Shown: positions 46,492 to 56,592, counted from the first letter of the stretch. The stretch is DNA of 64,000 nucleotides from Mycobacterium sp. SVM_VP21 (GCA_024758765.1 CP101406.1:2666001-2730000), one strand, 5' to 3'. Notes: generated from the letters alone by a model not told the origin. Made by a program: numbers and translations.

Positions 46492-47652
46492 GTGAGACTG
46501 GCACTGAGCGCGGAGGAGGCGGCGTTCCGCGACGAAATGCGGACCTTCTTCACCACCGAGATCCCGGCTGACATTCGCGAACGCAGCAGGTTGGGTCATT
46601 CGAACTTTCCCGACGACATCGTCACCACCCAGCGCATCCTGAACGCCAACGGCCTGGCGGTACCGAACTGGCCGGTCGAGTGGGGCGGCAAGGACTGGAC
46701 GCTGACCCAGCACCAGATCTGGCACGACGAGATGCAGCTGGCCTCGGTCCCCGAACCGCTGACCTTCAACGCCAAGATGGTCGGCCCGGTGATCGCGGAG
46801 TTCGGTTCCCAGGCGATCAAGGAGCGCTTCCTGCCCGCCACCGCCAACCTGGACATCTGGTGGTGCCAGGGTTTCTCCGAGCCAGAAGCCGGCTCCGACC
46901 TGGCAAGCCTGCGCACCACGGCGGTGCGCGACGGTGACAGCTACATCGTCAACGGGCAGAAGACCTGGACCACGCTCGGCCAGTACGCGGACTGGATCTT
47001 CTGCCTGGTGCGCACCGACCCGCAGGCCCCCAAGAAGCAGGCCGGTATCTCCTTCCTGCTGTTCCGGGTCGACACACCGGGTGTCACCATGCGGCCGATC
47101 AAGCTGATCGATGGCGGCTACGAGGTCAACGAGGTGTTCTTCTCCGACGTGCGGGTGCCCGCCGATCAGCTGGTCGGTGAGGAGAACAACGGCTGGACCT
47201 ACGCGAAGTTCCTGCTGGGCAACGAACGCACCGGCATCGCCGGGGTGACCCGTACCAAGGTGCGCGTCGCCGAACTCAAGCAGCGCGCCAAGGCGCTGGG
47301 GGCCCTCGACGATCCATTGTTCGCCGCCCGGGTCGCCGAACTCGAGAACGATCTGCTGGCGCTCGAGCTCACCCAGATGCGGGTATCGAGCGACTCCGCC
47401 GACGGCAAGCCGAACCCGGCGTCGTCGGTACTCAAGCTGCAGGGCAGCCAGCTGCAGCAGGCTGCCACCGAGCTGTTCGTGGAGCTGGCCGGTCCCGATG
47501 TCCTGCCCTTCGAAGCAGGCGACGGCATCGCAACGCCCTCCTGGGCGCAGGACGCGGCACCGACGTATCTGAACTATCGCAAGACCTCGATCTACGGCGG
47601 CAGCAACGAGGTACAGCGCACCATCATCGCGTCGACCATTCTCGGCCTTTAG
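46492..47652 (+). CDS. Acyl-CoA dehydrogenase, first of a pair
   Basis: 386 residues. Flavin-binding region WWCQGFSEPEAGSDLAS and NGQKTWTTLGQYADW, and the C-terminal FAD/dimer motif YGGSNEVQRTIIASTIL. It introduces a 2,3-double bond in an acyl-CoA. It is followed 14 bases later by a second, diverged dehydrogenase gene, the arrangement of mycobacterial heteromeric enzymes acting on steroid side chains. The substrate is not identifiable here. GTG start. Confidence 0.85.
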   Translation: MRLALSAEEAAFRDEMRTFFTTEIPADIRERSRLGHSNFPDDIVTTQRILNANGLAVPNWPVEWGGKDWTLTQHQIWHDEMQLASVPEPLTFNAKMVGPVIAEFGSQAIKERFLPATANLDIWWCQGFSEPEAGSDLASLRTTAVRDGDSYIVNGQKTWTTLGQYADWIFCLVRTDPQAPKKQAGISFLLFRVDTPGVTMRPIKLIDGGYEVNEVFFSDVRVPADQLVGEENNGWTYAKFLLGNERTGIAGVTRTKVRVAELKQRAKALGALDDPLFAARVAELENDLLALELTQMRVSSDSADGKPNPASSVLKLQGSQLQQAATELFVELAGPDVLPFEAGDGIATPSWAQDAAPTYLNYRKTSIYGGSNEVQRTIIASTILGL

Positions 47653-47666
47653 GAGGTATGACAGCT

Positions 47667-48776
47667 ATGGACTTCCAACTCAGCGACGAGCAGGTTCTGC
47701 TGCGCGACACCACCCGTTCGATGTTGTCGGGCTATGACACCGAAACCCGCAACAAGGTCATCGAGACCGACCCCGGCTTCAACCCCGAGGTGTGGAAGCA
47801 ACTGGCGGACATCGGGATTCTCGGTCTGGGTTTCGACCCGCAGGAATCGGGCCCGCTGGAGATCATGGTGGTGCTCACCGAGGTCGGCCGGCGGGTGGCG
47901 CCGGAGCCCGTCGTACACGGAGCACTCGGGCCGGGCGCACTGATCGCCGAGCGCGGCACCGTCGAGCAGCGCGCGCTGCTCGACGCTGTCGCCGAGGGCG
48001 AGCAGATCCTGGCGTTCGCCCACACCGAGCCGGGCATGCGGGGAACCGCAGGCAAGGTGGCCACCACGGCTGTGCCGCAAGGCGATTCGTGGCGGGTGAG
48101 CGGACGTAAGAACCCGGTGCTGACCGGGGATCGCGCCGACACACTCGTCGTCAGCGCTGCGTTGCCCGACGGCGGGACCGGGCTGTTCCTGGTCGAGGCA
48201 AGCGCCGACGGCGTGACCCGTGCGCCCTACCGGACCTTCGACGGCCAACGCGGGGCCCAGGTCGATTTCGCCGGAGCCCCGGCCACCGCGCTGGGTGAGC
48301 CGACCGACGCCTCGGCCGCCATCGAGCGGGCCGTCATCCGCATCTCCTCGGCACTGTGCGCCGAGGCGGTCGGCGCGATGGAAGAGGCTCTGCGGCTGAC
48401 CACCGACTACCTCAAGACGCGCAAGCAGTTCGGGGTCACGCTGAACACCTTCCAGACCCTGACCCAGCGCGCCGCCGACATGTACGTGTCGCTGGAGTTG
48501 GCCCGCAGCATGAGCATGTACGCGGCGATGTCGCTCGCCGACGGCAACTACGACCCGGTGATCGCGGCGCGCGCCAAGCTGCAGGTCGGCCGCTCTGGGC
48601 GCCACATCGCTCAGGAGGCCATCCAGTTGCACGGCGGGATCGGGGTGACCTGGGAGTACCCGGTCGGCCATCTTGCGGCCCGACTCACCGCAATCGATCA
48701 CACCCTGGGATCGTCGCAGGATCAACTGCACGTGCTGATGGACAACCTGGGCGGCTACGACCTGGCCAAGCTGTAG
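47667..48776 (+). CDS. Acyl-CoA dehydrogenase, second of a pair (probable partner subunit)
   Basis: 369 residues from ATG 47667, which has AGGAGG ten bases upstream; ATG 47658 is only one base from that site and less likely. It shares the fold (TDYLKTRKQFGVTLNTFQTL, QLHGGIGVTWEYPVGHLA) but the mid-domain FAD loop is reduced (FAHTEPGMRGTAGK), as in the non-catalytic or half-site partners of heteromeric enzymes. It likely assembles with the 46492 product. Convergent with eis. Confidence 0.82.
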   Translation: MDFQLSDEQVLLRDTTRSMLSGYDTETRNKVIETDPGFNPEVWKQLADIGILGLGFDPQESGPLEIMVVLTEVGRRVAPEPVVHGALGPGALIAERGTVEQRALLDAVAEGEQILAFAHTEPGMRGTAGKVATTAVPQGDSWRVSGRKNPVLTGDRADTLVVSAALPDGGTGLFLVEASADGVTRAPYRTFDGQRGAQVDFAGAPATALGEPTDASAAIERAVIRISSALCAEAVGAMEEALRLTTDYLKTRKQFGVTLNTFQTLTQRAADMYVSLELARSMSMYAAMSLADGNYDPVIAARAKLQVGRSGRHIAQEAIQLHGGIGVTWEYPVGHLAARLTAIDHTLGSSQDQLHVLMDNLGGYDLAKL

Positions 48777-48779
48777 CCC

Positions 48780-49997
48780 TCAGAAGTGGTAGCCGATCTG
48801 GGCGCCGGCGTCGCTGACGAACGCCGCATCCAGTCGGCGCACCAGGGCGTCGTCGCAACAGCGCAGCCTGCCCGCTGCGGCTAGCGCCGACGCCCGGTGC
48901 GTCCCCAGATACAGGCTGCCCAGAACGTCGAGGTCCAGCTCCACCTCGGCTTCGGCCTCGGTCGGGACGCAATCGGCCACTCCCGCACTGATGGTCAAGG
49001 CGAATCGTCCACCATCGCCGCGGAATCCGTCGTGCACCGCCAACACCACGGATAGCTCAGGCACGGCCGAAGAGTAGCGGCGAGCCTTCAGCACCGCGGG
49101 AATGTCCATGATCCGTAGCCACAGCGCGTCCGAGCGCCCGGTGGTGGTGGCCAGCCGGGTATCGGTCAGTAGATACGGCATCGGGTCGTCTGGGTAGGTC
49201 TCGATGACGATCTTGCTCATCAGGTCCAGCCCGAGCAACGCTCGCCACAATGCGGCATGCGCGGCCGGGGTGACGGCGCGGAACTCACCGACCCGCACCG
49301 ACCTTGGATGCTCACCATGCACCCGGTAGAGCACATAACCGTCGGGATGCAGCAGCCCGAACCATTCGGTACCGCCTTCACGAGTGTTCTCCCGGTCGGC
49401 GAGCAGGTCATCCCAGAGCGCCAGCGGACGCGCCAAACCGCCCGGGACACACTGGCGCCACCGCTCGTAGACCGCGGCGAACTCGTCACGGCAGCCACCC
49501 GCTTTGACCAGCCGCACCCCACCGGGGTCGGGCGCGTCGGCGTGCAACTGGGCGAACCGTCGGTCGATGGTCAGCTCGTGGTCCACCGTCGCCGGGCCGT
49601 AGCCGAACCGCCCGTAGATGCCGCCCTCGCTGGCGGTCAAAGCCGCGATCGAATAGCCCGAATCGGCAATGCGACGGTGCAATTCGGTGTACATCATCCG
49701 GAGCACGCCACGGCGGCGATGGGTCGGGGCCACGACAACGAAGCTGATCCCGGCCGCCGGCAACACTGCCCCACCGGGCACCGTCAACTCCAGATCCAGG
49801 TAGCCCGACATGCCGACCACCTCATCGCCGTCGCAAACCACGATGGAGCTGTCGGGGGTGGTCAGGGTTCGCCAGGCGAGCATCGACTCGGCGTCCCAGT
49901 CCTCACCGAAGCCCACGGCGGCCAGCACGGCCATCGCCGACCAATCGTCATCGGTAGCAGTACGCAGGGTCAGGGTTTGGGATACGGTGCCGGTCAC
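48780..49997 (-). CDS. eis: Eis-family GNAT N-acetyltransferase
   Basis: 405 residues. N-terminal GNAT fold with the acetyl-CoA loop [20 protein letters not shown] and the Tyr in [10 protein letters not shown], a second GNAT-like domain, and an SCP2-like C-terminal domain ending GYHF, whose terminal carboxylate is the catalytic base in Eis. Eis enzymes form hexamers and acetylate amines, including aminoglycosides and host targets. GTG 49997 gives the length of about 400 typical of the family; GTG 50015 or ATG 50054 are alternatives. Confidence 0.88.
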   Translation of the reverse strand: MTGTVSQTLTLRTATDDDWSAMAVLAAVGFGEDWDAESMLAWRTLTTPDSSIVVCDGDEVVGMSGYLDLELTVPGGAVLPAAGISFVVVAPTHRRRGVLRMMYTELHRRIADSGYSIAALTASEGGIYGRFGYGPATVDHELTIDRRFAQLHADAPDPGGVRLVKAGGCRDEFAAVYERWRQCVPGGLARPLALWDDLLADRENTREGGTEWFGLLHPDGYVLYRVHGEHPRSVRVGEFRAVTPAAHAALWRALLGLDLMSKIVIETYPDDPMPYLLTDTRLATTTGRSDALWLRIMDIPAVLKARRYSSAVPELSVVLAVHDGFRGDGGRFALTISAGVADCVPTEAEAEVELDLDVLGSLYLGTHRASALAAAGRLRCCDDALVRRLDAAFVSDAGAQIGYHF

Positions 49998-50069
49998 GCC
50001 GTCCGAGGCTGCCACAAACGCTCTTGGACCGCACCCCAATAATGTTGGGTACACCCGTCACCGAGGAGC

Positions 50070-51125
50070 ATGATGCCCACTTCCGACCGCCCGCTTCGCG
50101 TAATCCAATGGACCACCGGCAACATCGGGCAACGTTCGCTGCACGCCATCATCGGCCGTCCCGATATGGAGCTGGTCGGTGTCTACGCCCATGGCAAGGA
50201 CAAGGTCGGGGTGGATGCCGCGGAGCTGGCCGGCTGGCCGGAGGCGACGGGGGTCACTGCCACCAATGACATCGACGCCCTGATCGCGCTGAAGCCGGAC
50301 GCGTGCTGTTACAACCCGCTGTGGCCCAGCATCGATGAGTTGGTCGCGCTGCTCGAGGCCGGGGTGAACGTGTGCTCGACCGCGGCCTGGATCACCGGTG
50401 GCAAGCAGAGCGCGCAAGACCGCAAGCGCATCGAGGACGCCTGCCGGGCCGGGAACTCCACCATGTTCGGCAGCGGCGCGCACCCCGGGCTGACCAACAT
50501 GGTCGGCATGGTGCTGTCCGGGGCGTGCGAGCGTGTCGACGAGATTCGCATCACCGAGTCAGTGGACTGCTCGACGTATGAGTCGGCGGCCACCATGGCG
50601 GCGATGGGCTTCGCCCAAGACCCCGATACCCCCGGGTTGGCTGAAAGCGTCCGCCGGGAAAGCGAGGTCTTTGCCGAGTCCGCGGCGATGATGGCCGATG
50701 CGATCGGCGCCCAGCTGGACCGCATCACCTTCGACGTGCAGTTCACTGCCGCGACCGGCGATAGCGACCTGGGTTTCATGAAGATCCCGGCCGGCACGGT
50801 GGGCAGTGTGTTCGGCTATCACCGTGGCTGGGTGGGGACGCGCAACGTGGTCAGTGTTGGGTTCAACTGGATCATGGGCGACCAGGTCACCCCACCCAAG
50901 CCGGTGGCACACGGCCATGTGATCCAGGTGTTCGGGCTGCCCAACATGCGCACCGTCATCAACTGCCTGCCGCCGACGGACTGGAGTGAGCCGAACTTCA
51001 ACGGTCTGGGCTCCATTTACACGGCGATGCCGGTGACCAACGCGGTGCCGGCGGTGGTCGCGGCCGAACCGGGAATCGTCACGCTGGCCGAGCTGCCGCC
51101 GATCACGGGCCGCACCGGCGGTTAG
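50070..51125 (+). CDS. Dihydrodipicolinate reductase-like NAD(P)-dependent dehydrogenase
   Basis: 351 residues. Rossmann start RVIQWTTGNIGQRSLHAIIG, the aspartate in VGVYAHGKDK, then a mixed catalytic domain (FGSGAHPGLTNMVGMVLS; ESVDCSTYESAATMAAMGF). This family of DapB-like proteins in mycobacteria has diverse or unknown substrates and is not the lysine-pathway DapB. GAGGAG immediately precedes two possible ATG starts (50070 and 50073); the second has the better spacing. Confidence 0.75.
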   Translation: MMPTSDRPLRVIQWTTGNIGQRSLHAIIGRPDMELVGVYAHGKDKVGVDAAELAGWPEATGVTATNDIDALIALKPDACCYNPLWPSIDELVALLEAGVNVCSTAAWITGGKQSAQDRKRIEDACRAGNSTMFGSGAHPGLTNMVGMVLSGACERVDEIRITESVDCSTYESAATMAAMGFAQDPDTPGLAESVRRESEVFAESAAMMADAIGAQLDRITFDVQFTAATGDSDLGFMKIPAGTVGSVFGYHRGWVGTRNVVSVGFNWIMGDQVTPPKPVAHGHVIQVFGLPNMRTVINCLPPTDWSEPNFNGLGSIYTAMPVTNAVPAVVAAEPGIVTLAELPPITGRTGG

Positions 51126-51269
51126 CTGGCTGTAGGTCGAGTCAAGAGGGTGTGCGGCCGTAGTGGGTCGTCGACCCTGGGTGGGGGCGTTGCGTTGTCG
51201 CGGTCGGTTGGTGCTGCTGGATGAGGGACGGGTGCCTGGCGCCCACGCTGATGTATGCAACCTCTGGTC

Positions 51270-51379
51270 GATGGCGACGACCCGCTGCGCCCGACTCCGT
51301 CGCGCTGGCGATCGTCGCTAGCCCGATGGCGACGACCCGCTGCGCCCGACTCCGTCGCGCTGGCGATCGTCGCTAGCCC
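51270..51379. repeat. Perfect 55-base tandem duplication at a synteny breakpoint
   Basis: Two identical 55-base units (51270-51324 and 51325-51379). Each unit contains GGCGACGA and ATCGTCGC arms and can form a hairpin; the second overlaps the stop codon of the DUF3093 gene. This resembles mycobacterial MIRU/VNTR intergenic units. The 140 bases before it (51126-51269) show no gene. Confidence 0.9.
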
Positions 51380-51858
51380 TCTAACGCCGTTAGCATCCGC
51401 TGCGGGTTGCGGCAGCTGACCAGCCAGTACGGCGTCGGGTCGTCGGGGTCATCCAGGACGACCAAGATCATGGGTCCCACCCAGCCGCGATGGACGACGT
51501 ATGCCGCCGGATCGAGTTGACGGCCCAGCGCTGCAGACTTGGCCGACCGCGGGACCTCGGCGCAGCGTGCGATCGCCGTTGCGGGCAGGTGCGCGTCACC
51601 GGCCCACAGCTGGGTTTCCCCGCCGCTGTCGATGACTTGTACCTTGATGCGTCCCAGCCACAACAGGGCGCCGACGGTGATCGCGAAGAACACTGCGAAC
51701 GGCAGCCAGCCGGGCAGAGTGCGCAGGCCCAAGCGGACTTCGTAGGCCATCAGGCCGTTGCCCAAGAACCCCAGTGGCCACCACCACCACGGCACCCACA
51801 GCTGTTCGCTGTAGCGCACTGTTTGCGATGCCCGATGGTTCAGGCGCGATCCCGACAT
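51373..51858 (-). CDS. DUF3093 membrane protein (Rv2698-type)
   Basis: 161 residues. Two adjacent transmembrane helices (about 20-70, after [20 protein letters not shown]) then a PH-like beta domain ending [11 protein letters not shown]. Divergent from dut with 25 bases between starts, the conserved mycobacterial arrangement. Its last codons are encoded by the second tandem repeat unit. Function unknown. Confidence 0.82.
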   Translation of the reverse strand: MSGSRLNHRASQTVRYSEQLWVPWWWWPLGFLGNGLMAYEVRLGLRTLPGWLPFAVFFAITVGALLWLGRIKVQVIDSGGETQLWAGDAHLPATAIARCAEVPRSAKSAALGRQLDPAAYVVHRGWVGPMILVVLDDPDDPTPYWLVSCRNPQRMLTALEG

Positions 51859-51883
51859 CCGGCTAAGAGTAGTCTTGCGCCTC

Positions 51884-52348
51884 GTGTCACCCAGTCTTGC
51901 GGTTGTTCGCCTGGATCCGGATCTTCCACTGCCGAGCCGTGCTCACGCCGGTGATGCTGGCGTCGACCTCTACAGCGCGATCGATGTCGAGTTGGGTCCC
52001 GGTCAACGTGCCCTGGTACCCACCGGAATCGCGGTGGCAATTCCCTTCGGCATGGTAGGTCTCATTCACCCCCGCTCGGGTTTGGCTGCGCGGGTGGGTC
52101 TTTCGATCGTCAACAGTCCCGGCACCGTCGACGCGGGCTATCGTGGTGAGATAAAGGTCTCGTTGATCAATCTGGACCCGGCGACGCCGATCGAGATCCA
52201 CCGCGGCGACCGGATAGCCCAGCTGCTGGTGCAGCGGGTCGAGCTTCCGGAGCTGATCGAGGTGACCTCGTTCGACGAGGCCGGGCTGGAACCGACGACC
52301 CGTGGTTCCGGTGGACACGGGTCCTCCGGTGGGCACGCGAGCCTGTGA
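51884..52348 (+). CDS. dut: dUTP diphosphatase
   Basis: 154 residues, trimeric dUTPase with the five motifs in order: [40 protein letters not shown] and [13 protein letters not shown] at the C-terminus. It removes dUTP and supplies dUMP. GTG 51884 gives the exact usual length. Confidence 0.97.
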   Translation: MSPSLAVVRLDPDLPLPSRAHAGDAGVDLYSAIDVELGPGQRALVPTGIAVAIPFGMVGLIHPRSGLAARVGLSIVNSPGTVDAGYRGEIKVSLINLDPATPIEIHRGDRIAQLLVQRVELPELIEVTSFDEAGLEPTTRGSGGHGSSGGHASL

Positions 52349-52387
52349 TGGCTTGCGACGAAGAAGCGATGAAGATGGGCGGCTGTG

Positions 52388-53167
52388 ATGGCATTCGGTA
52401 GGGGTAAAGGCAAGGGCGAGGCGGACGAGCCGACCAGCGCCGGGCCGGAAGCCTCCGGAGCAGCGGATGAGTTCGTATCCGATTCGGAGGAGCTGGAGGG
52501 CCCCTTCGACATCGAAGATTTCGACGACCCCGCAGCGGCGACGACGGCCCGACTCGACCTGGGTTCGGTGCTGGTGCCGATGCCCGCGGGTGCTCAGGTC
52601 CAGGTCGAACTGAGCGAGGCGGGTGTCCCCAGTGCGGTGTGGCTGGTGACGCCCAACGGCCGGTTCAACATCGCCGCCTATGCGGCGCCCAAGTCGCCGG
52701 GTCTGTGGCGTGAGGTGGCCGGTGAGCTGGCCGAGGCGCTGCGCAGGGACAACGCGATGGTCAGCATCGTCGATGGGCCGTGGGGCCGGGAGGTGCTCGG
52801 TTCGGCGACCGGCGCAGTGCGGTTCATCGGTGTCGACGGCTACCGCTGGATGGTGCGCTGCGTGATCAATGGCCGACCCGAGACCATGGACGTGCTCGCC
52901 CAGCAGGCGCGAGAGGCGCTGGCGGACACGGTCGTCCGGCGCGGAGACACTCCGCTGCCGGTGCGCACCCCGTTGCCGGTGCGGCTGCCCGAGCCGATGG
53001 CCGAGCAGTTGCGCGCTGCCGCGGCGCAGCAGGCCGCGGCGCAGCAGGCCGCTGCTGAGCAGGCCGCCGCGTTCGGCGGAGGCGGCGATGTACCGCCCGC
53101 GCCGGCGGCTCGCCGCAGCGTGGAGGGATCCGCGATGCAGCAGTTGCGCACTATCACCGGCGGTTGA
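52388..53167 (+). CDS. DUF3710 protein (Rv2696c-type)
   Basis: 259 residues. Acidic N-terminus, a beta-rich core (LDLGSVLVPMPAGAQVQVEL, FNIAAYAAPKSPGLWREVAGELAEAL, GWRVRFIGVDGYRWMVR-like region) and an Ala/Gln-rich coiled tail (residues about 210-235). Downstream of dut in the same direction. Function unknown. Confidence 0.85.
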   Translation: MAFGRGKGKGEADEPTSAGPEASGAADEFVSDSEELEGPFDIEDFDDPAAATTARLDLGSVLVPMPAGAQVQVELSEAGVPSAVWLVTPNGRFNIAAYAAPKSPGLWREVAGELAEALRRDNAMVSIVDGPWGREVLGSATGAVRFIGVDGYRWMVRCVINGRPETMDVLAQQAREALADTVVRRGDTPLPVRTPLPVRLPEPMAEQLRAAAAQQAAAQQAAAEQAAAFGGGGDVPPAPAARRSVEGSAMQQLRTITGG

Positions 53168-53209
53168 CGCAGGAGAGGTGAGGCTGGACCGCCGCTTGAG
53201 CAGCGCCAG

Positions 53210-53911
53210 TTAGCCCGCAGCGATCGTCAACGCGGTCACGCAGGCGGTGCCCAAGGCGGTCGGGTCGGCGCCGATCTGGTCCAGCGTGACGGTGCACAGC
53301 GCCGCGCGCGGGGCGGTGGCGGCCCATTCGGTGGCCGTCTGCAAAGGATGAACCGCGTCATCGACCGCCGCGGTCACGCCCATGGGCACGGTCAGAGTCG
53401 CCAGGTCGGCATGCGTTGGCGCGACATAGGCCGCAGCCTCTTCCAGAGCGTCGGGCAGCTGCGGCCACTGCGCGGTCCACGAGCGGGTCAACTCGTCGCC
53501 GAGCCAGGCCGGGCTCGATGCCCGCATCTGAGCCACCACTGCCGCCAGGCCGTCGTTGCGCAACTGCCCGGCGCTGTAGCGCGCGGCATGGGCCGCCGGG
53601 GCGTCATCGGGGGAGCCAGTCCAGGCGGGCAGCGCGGCCAGCACCCCGAGCACTCGCTCGGGATGGCGCAGTGCCCACGCGGTGGCCACCGCCGCGCCGA
53701 TTGAGACCCCGCCGGAGAGGATTGGGCCGGACCGGGTGGCCGCTGCATCGAGCGCCTCCAGATAGCCCTCGATGAGACAGCCGGGCTGCGGGCGATGAGT
53801 GACCAATTCGGCACCGACCTGCTGCAACGGAGCGCAGAACGCCCGGCGGATGTAGTCGTCGTCGGAGCCGGTCCCCGGCAGCAGGACGGCCGTCACGCCG
53901 CGCAGAAACAT
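53210..53911 (-). CDS. Alpha/beta-hydrolase fold protein (Rv2695-type)
   Basis: 233 residues. The nucleophile elbow is GGVSIGAA, followed by a lid region and a late His candidate. No specific substrate can be named. Opposite in direction to its neighbours, as in M. tuberculosis. Confidence 0.7.
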   Translation of the reverse strand: MFLRGVTAVLLPGTGSDDDYIRRAFCAPLQQVGAELVTHRPQPGCLIEGYLEALDAAATRSGPILSGGVSIGAAVATAWALRHPERVLGVLAALPAWTGSPDDAPAAHAARYSAGQLRNDGLAAVVAQMRASSPAWLGDELTRSWTAQWPQLPDALEEAAAYVAPTHADLATLTVPMGVTAAVDDAVHPLQTATEWAATAPRAALCTVTLDQIGADPTALGTACVTALTIAAG

Positions 53912-54022
53912 GCCACCTCGTGATCGTGTTGGGTGTTGTCAGCCACCCCGCGGGCAGGGCATGTGGCATTAGGTATTCAACAGGTCTACCGTAGCGTGCG
54001 CATACGATTGAGGGAGAGGGCA

Positions 54023-54394
54023 ATGGCTGCTCCGAAAGGGTACCTGCGCCGGCTGACTCGGCGATTGACGGAAGATCCCGAGCTGCGTGACGTCGAAGAG
54101 TTGTCCGATGAGGCGCTCAACACCGGCGCGCAGCGCGCGATCGACTGCCAACGCGGCCAAGAGGTCACCATGGTCGGGGTACTGCGCAGCGTCGAGGCCA
54201 ACGCCAAGGGCTGCGTGGGCGGCGTCCGCGCCGAGCTGTTCGATGGCACCGACACGGTGACGCTGGTATGGCTGGGGCAGCGACGCATCCCCGGCATCGA
54301 CTCCGGCCGCACCCTGCGCGTGCACGGCCGGCTGGGCAAACTCGAAAGCGGTTGCAAGGCCATCTACAACCCCCACTACGAAATCCAGCAGTGA
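54023..54394 (+). CDS. OB-fold nucleic-acid-binding protein (Rv2694c-type)
   Basis: 123 residues from ATG 54023, which has GAGGGAGAGG upstream; an upstream in-frame start is far from any ribosome site. OB fold: QEVTMVGVLRSVEANAKG, LFDGTDTVTLVWLGQRRIPG, LRVHGRLGKLE. The fold resembles RecG/aaRS anticodon-binding OB domains. Function unknown. Confidence 0.8.
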   Translation: MAAPKGYLRRLTRRLTEDPELRDVEELSDEALNTGAQRAIDCQRGQEVTMVGVLRSVEANAKGCVGGVRAELFDGTDTVTLVWLGQRRIPGIDSGRTLRVHGRLGKLESGCKAIYNPHYEIQQ

Positions 54395-54422
54395 TCGCGC
54401 CTCCCTTCGGGTCGGTGCAGCG

Positions 54423-55097
54423 ATGAGCGAGGAATACAGCGCCGAGGGCGCCCAGGGGCCGCAGCGGCTCCTGGAGCAGATCGGCGGGTTGGCCGGGGTG
54501 ATCTACTCCTCGTTGCCGATTGTGGTGTTCGTGCCGGCTTCCAATCTCTTCGGACTGCGCGTCGCGGTCTTATCGGCGTTGGGCGTGGCTGCGGCGGTGC
54601 TGGTGTGGCGCCTGATCCGCAAGCAGTCCAGTCAACCGGCCATCTCCGGCTTCTTCGGGGTTGCCGTCTGCGCCCTGATCGCCTATCTGATGGGTGACTC
54701 CAAGGGTTATTTCCTGCTCGGAATCTGGACGTCGCTGGTGTGGGCGGTGGTGTTCGCCGCATCGATGGTGATCCGCCGTCCGGTGGTCGGCTACATCTGG
54801 TCATGGGCCAGCGGCCAGCCCCAGACCTGGCGTGAGCTGCGGTCGACCGTCTACGCCTACGATCTCGCGACGCTGACCTGGGCGCTGGTGTTCGGCTCCC
54901 GCTTCGTGGTCCAGCGGATGCTGTACAACGCCGATCAGACCGGCTGGCTGGGCGTGACGCGCATCGCCATGGGTTGGCCGCTGACCGCGGTGGCAGCGGT
55001 GGTCACCTACCTGGCGGTCAAATACGTGCAGCGCGCGTTGGATGAGCGGCCCACCGCGGGCGAGACCGAGCCCGAACCGCGCTCAGTGGGCCGGTAG
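54423..55097 (+). CDS. DUF3159 multi-pass membrane protein (Rv2693c-type)
   Basis: 224 residues with five or six membrane helices starting LLEQIGGLAGVIYSSLPIVVF, and the conserved VIRRPVVGYIWSWASGQ and YDLATLTWALVFGSRFVVQ. Its last 15 bases overlap the 3' end of ceoC on the other strand. The family is sometimes linked to intracellular septation-type proteins; function unknown. Confidence 0.82.
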   Translation: MSEEYSAEGAQGPQRLLEQIGGLAGVIYSSLPIVVFVPASNLFGLRVAVLSALGVAAAVLVWRLIRKQSSQPAISGFFGVAVCALIAYLMGDSKGYFLLGIWTSLVWAVVFAASMVIRRPVVGYIWSWASGQPQTWRELRSTVYAYDLATLTWALVFGSRFVVQRMLYNADQTGWLGVTRIAMGWPLTAVAAVVTYLAVKYVQRALDERPTAGETEPEPRSVGR

Positions 55098-55745
55098 CAG
55101 CAGCGCGCGCAGTTCGGTCTCGATGCCGCTGGATGCGACGAACAGCAGCTCGTCGCCGCCCTCGAGGGGTTCGTCGTCCTGCGGCACGATCACCCGTGTC
55201 CCGCGCAGGATCGTCACCAGCGCGGCGTCACGGGGCAGTGTCAGCTTGCGCACCGGCTTGCCGCCCCACGGGGTGTCGTCGGGCAGCGTGATCTCCAGCA
55301 GGTTGGCTTGCCCCTTGCGGAACTCCATGAGCCGCACCAGGTCTCCGACCGCGACGGCCTCCTCGACCAGCGAGGCCAGCATGCGCGGCGTGGACACTGC
55401 GACGTCCACGCCCCAGGCGTCGGTGAACAGCCACTCGTTCCGGGGATCGTTGACCCGGGCCACCACCCGCGGTACCGCGAATTCGGTCTTGGCGAGCAAC
55501 GACAGCACCACGTTGGCTTTGTCGTCGCCGGTCGCGGCGATCACCACATCGAAGGACTCCAGGTGCACCGACTCCAGCAGACTCAGCTCGCAGGCGTCGC
55601 CGAGATGCCACTGCGCGTCGGCGATGTCCTCGGTGTCGACATGATCGGGGTTGCGCTCGATCAATGTCACCTGATGATCGCTGTCGAGCAGCTCGCGCGC
55701 AATCGAACGTCCGACCGCGCCGGCGCCGGCTACCGCTACCTTCAT
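55083..55745 (-). CDS. ceoC: TrkA-type potassium uptake regulator CeoC
   Basis: 220 residues. RCK-N dinucleotide-binding domain (AGAGAVGRSIARELL; Asp/Glu in LIERNPDH) and RCK-C domain. Gates K+ channels or transporters with NAD(H)/ATP binding. Follows ceoB in the same direction; together they would regulate a membrane partner. Confidence 0.92.
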   Translation of the reverse strand: MKVAVAGAGAVGRSIARELLDSDHQVTLIERNPDHVDTEDIADAQWHLGDACELSLLESVHLESFDVVIAATGDDKANVVLSLLAKTEFAVPRVVARVNDPRNEWLFTDAWGVDVAVSTPRMLASLVEEAVAVGDLVRLMEFRKGQANLLEITLPDDTPWGGKPVRKLTLPRDAALVTILRGTRVIVPQDDEPLEGGDELLFVASSGIETELRALLLPAH

Positions 55746-55806
55746 GGGCGCCGCTCCTCAACCCTGGCTCCGCGGGCTCCGCCAGCGTCTTCGTCGACGG
55801 CGGTCT

Positions 55807-56478
55807 TCATTTGTCCAGGTCTTCGCTCGGCGGCAACGCGGCGATCGCGATCGCTTCGGCGACCCGGCCGGACACCGCGACGATGTACACCTGGTCGCTG
55901 GCCTGAATCACCGTCTTGGGCTCGGGCAGGATGCCGGTCCCGAATCGGATCAAGAAGGCCACCCGGGCGTTGGTGGCGGCCTCCAGGTCGGTGACGGGGC
56001 GACCGATCCAGTCCTCGTGCAGGACGATCTCGGCGACGGCGACGGTGCCGGTGGGGTCACGCCACTTGGTGGTCTCGCTTTCCCGGGTCAGCGCGTCGAG
56101 TAGCCGATCGGTGGTCCACGGCACGGTAGCGATGGTCGGGATGCCCAGGCGCTCGTAGACCGCGGCCCGCTTGGCGTCATAGATACGGGCGACCACTCGC
56201 GAGACGCCGAACGTCTCCCGGGCCAGCCGCGCCGCGATGATGTTGGAGTTATCGCCGGAGGACACCGCGGCGAACGCGGCCGCTTCCTCGATGCCCGCCC
56301 GCAGCAGTACATCGCGGTCGAAGCCCATACCGAGCACTCGTTCGCCGTTGAACTCCGGGCTGAGCCGGTTGAACGCGGTGCTGTCTCGGTCGATGATGGC
56401 GACCTCGTGGCCGATCCGGGACAGTCCGTCGGCGAGCGAGGCTCCCACCCGGCCGCAACCCATCACAACTACCCGCAC
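55807..56478 (-). CDS. ceoB: TrkA-type potassium uptake regulator CeoB
   Basis: 223 residues. RCK-N (MGCGRVGASLADGLSRIGHEV, IIDRDSTAFNRL) and RCK-C. Divergent from the KimA-like permease with 114 bases between starts; the pair CeoB/CeoC with that permease looks like one potassium module. Confidence 0.92.
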   Translation of the reverse strand: MRVVVMGCGRVGASLADGLSRIGHEVAIIDRDSTAFNRLSPEFNGERVLGMGFDRDVLLRAGIEEAAAFAAVSSGDNSNIIAARLARETFGVSRVVARIYDAKRAAVYERLGIPTIATVPWTTDRLLDALTRESETTKWRDPTGTVAVAEIVLHEDWIGRPVTDLEAATNARVAFLIRFGTGILPEPKTVIQASDQVYIVAVSGRVAEAIAIAALPPSEDLDK

Positions 56479-56592
56479 GTGCTGTGTCCTTTCAGGTCCT
56501 CTGGGCCGACTTTCGGCTGGTTATCGACTGCAGTAGTGCCTGTATTCGGTGAACGCTACCGCCAGTGCCTGCCTGGCTTACCCTTGGCTCTC

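Noticed and set aside
51270-51379. CRISPR array
   Set aside because: Two adjoining identical units without spacers and no cas genes; a tandem duplication.
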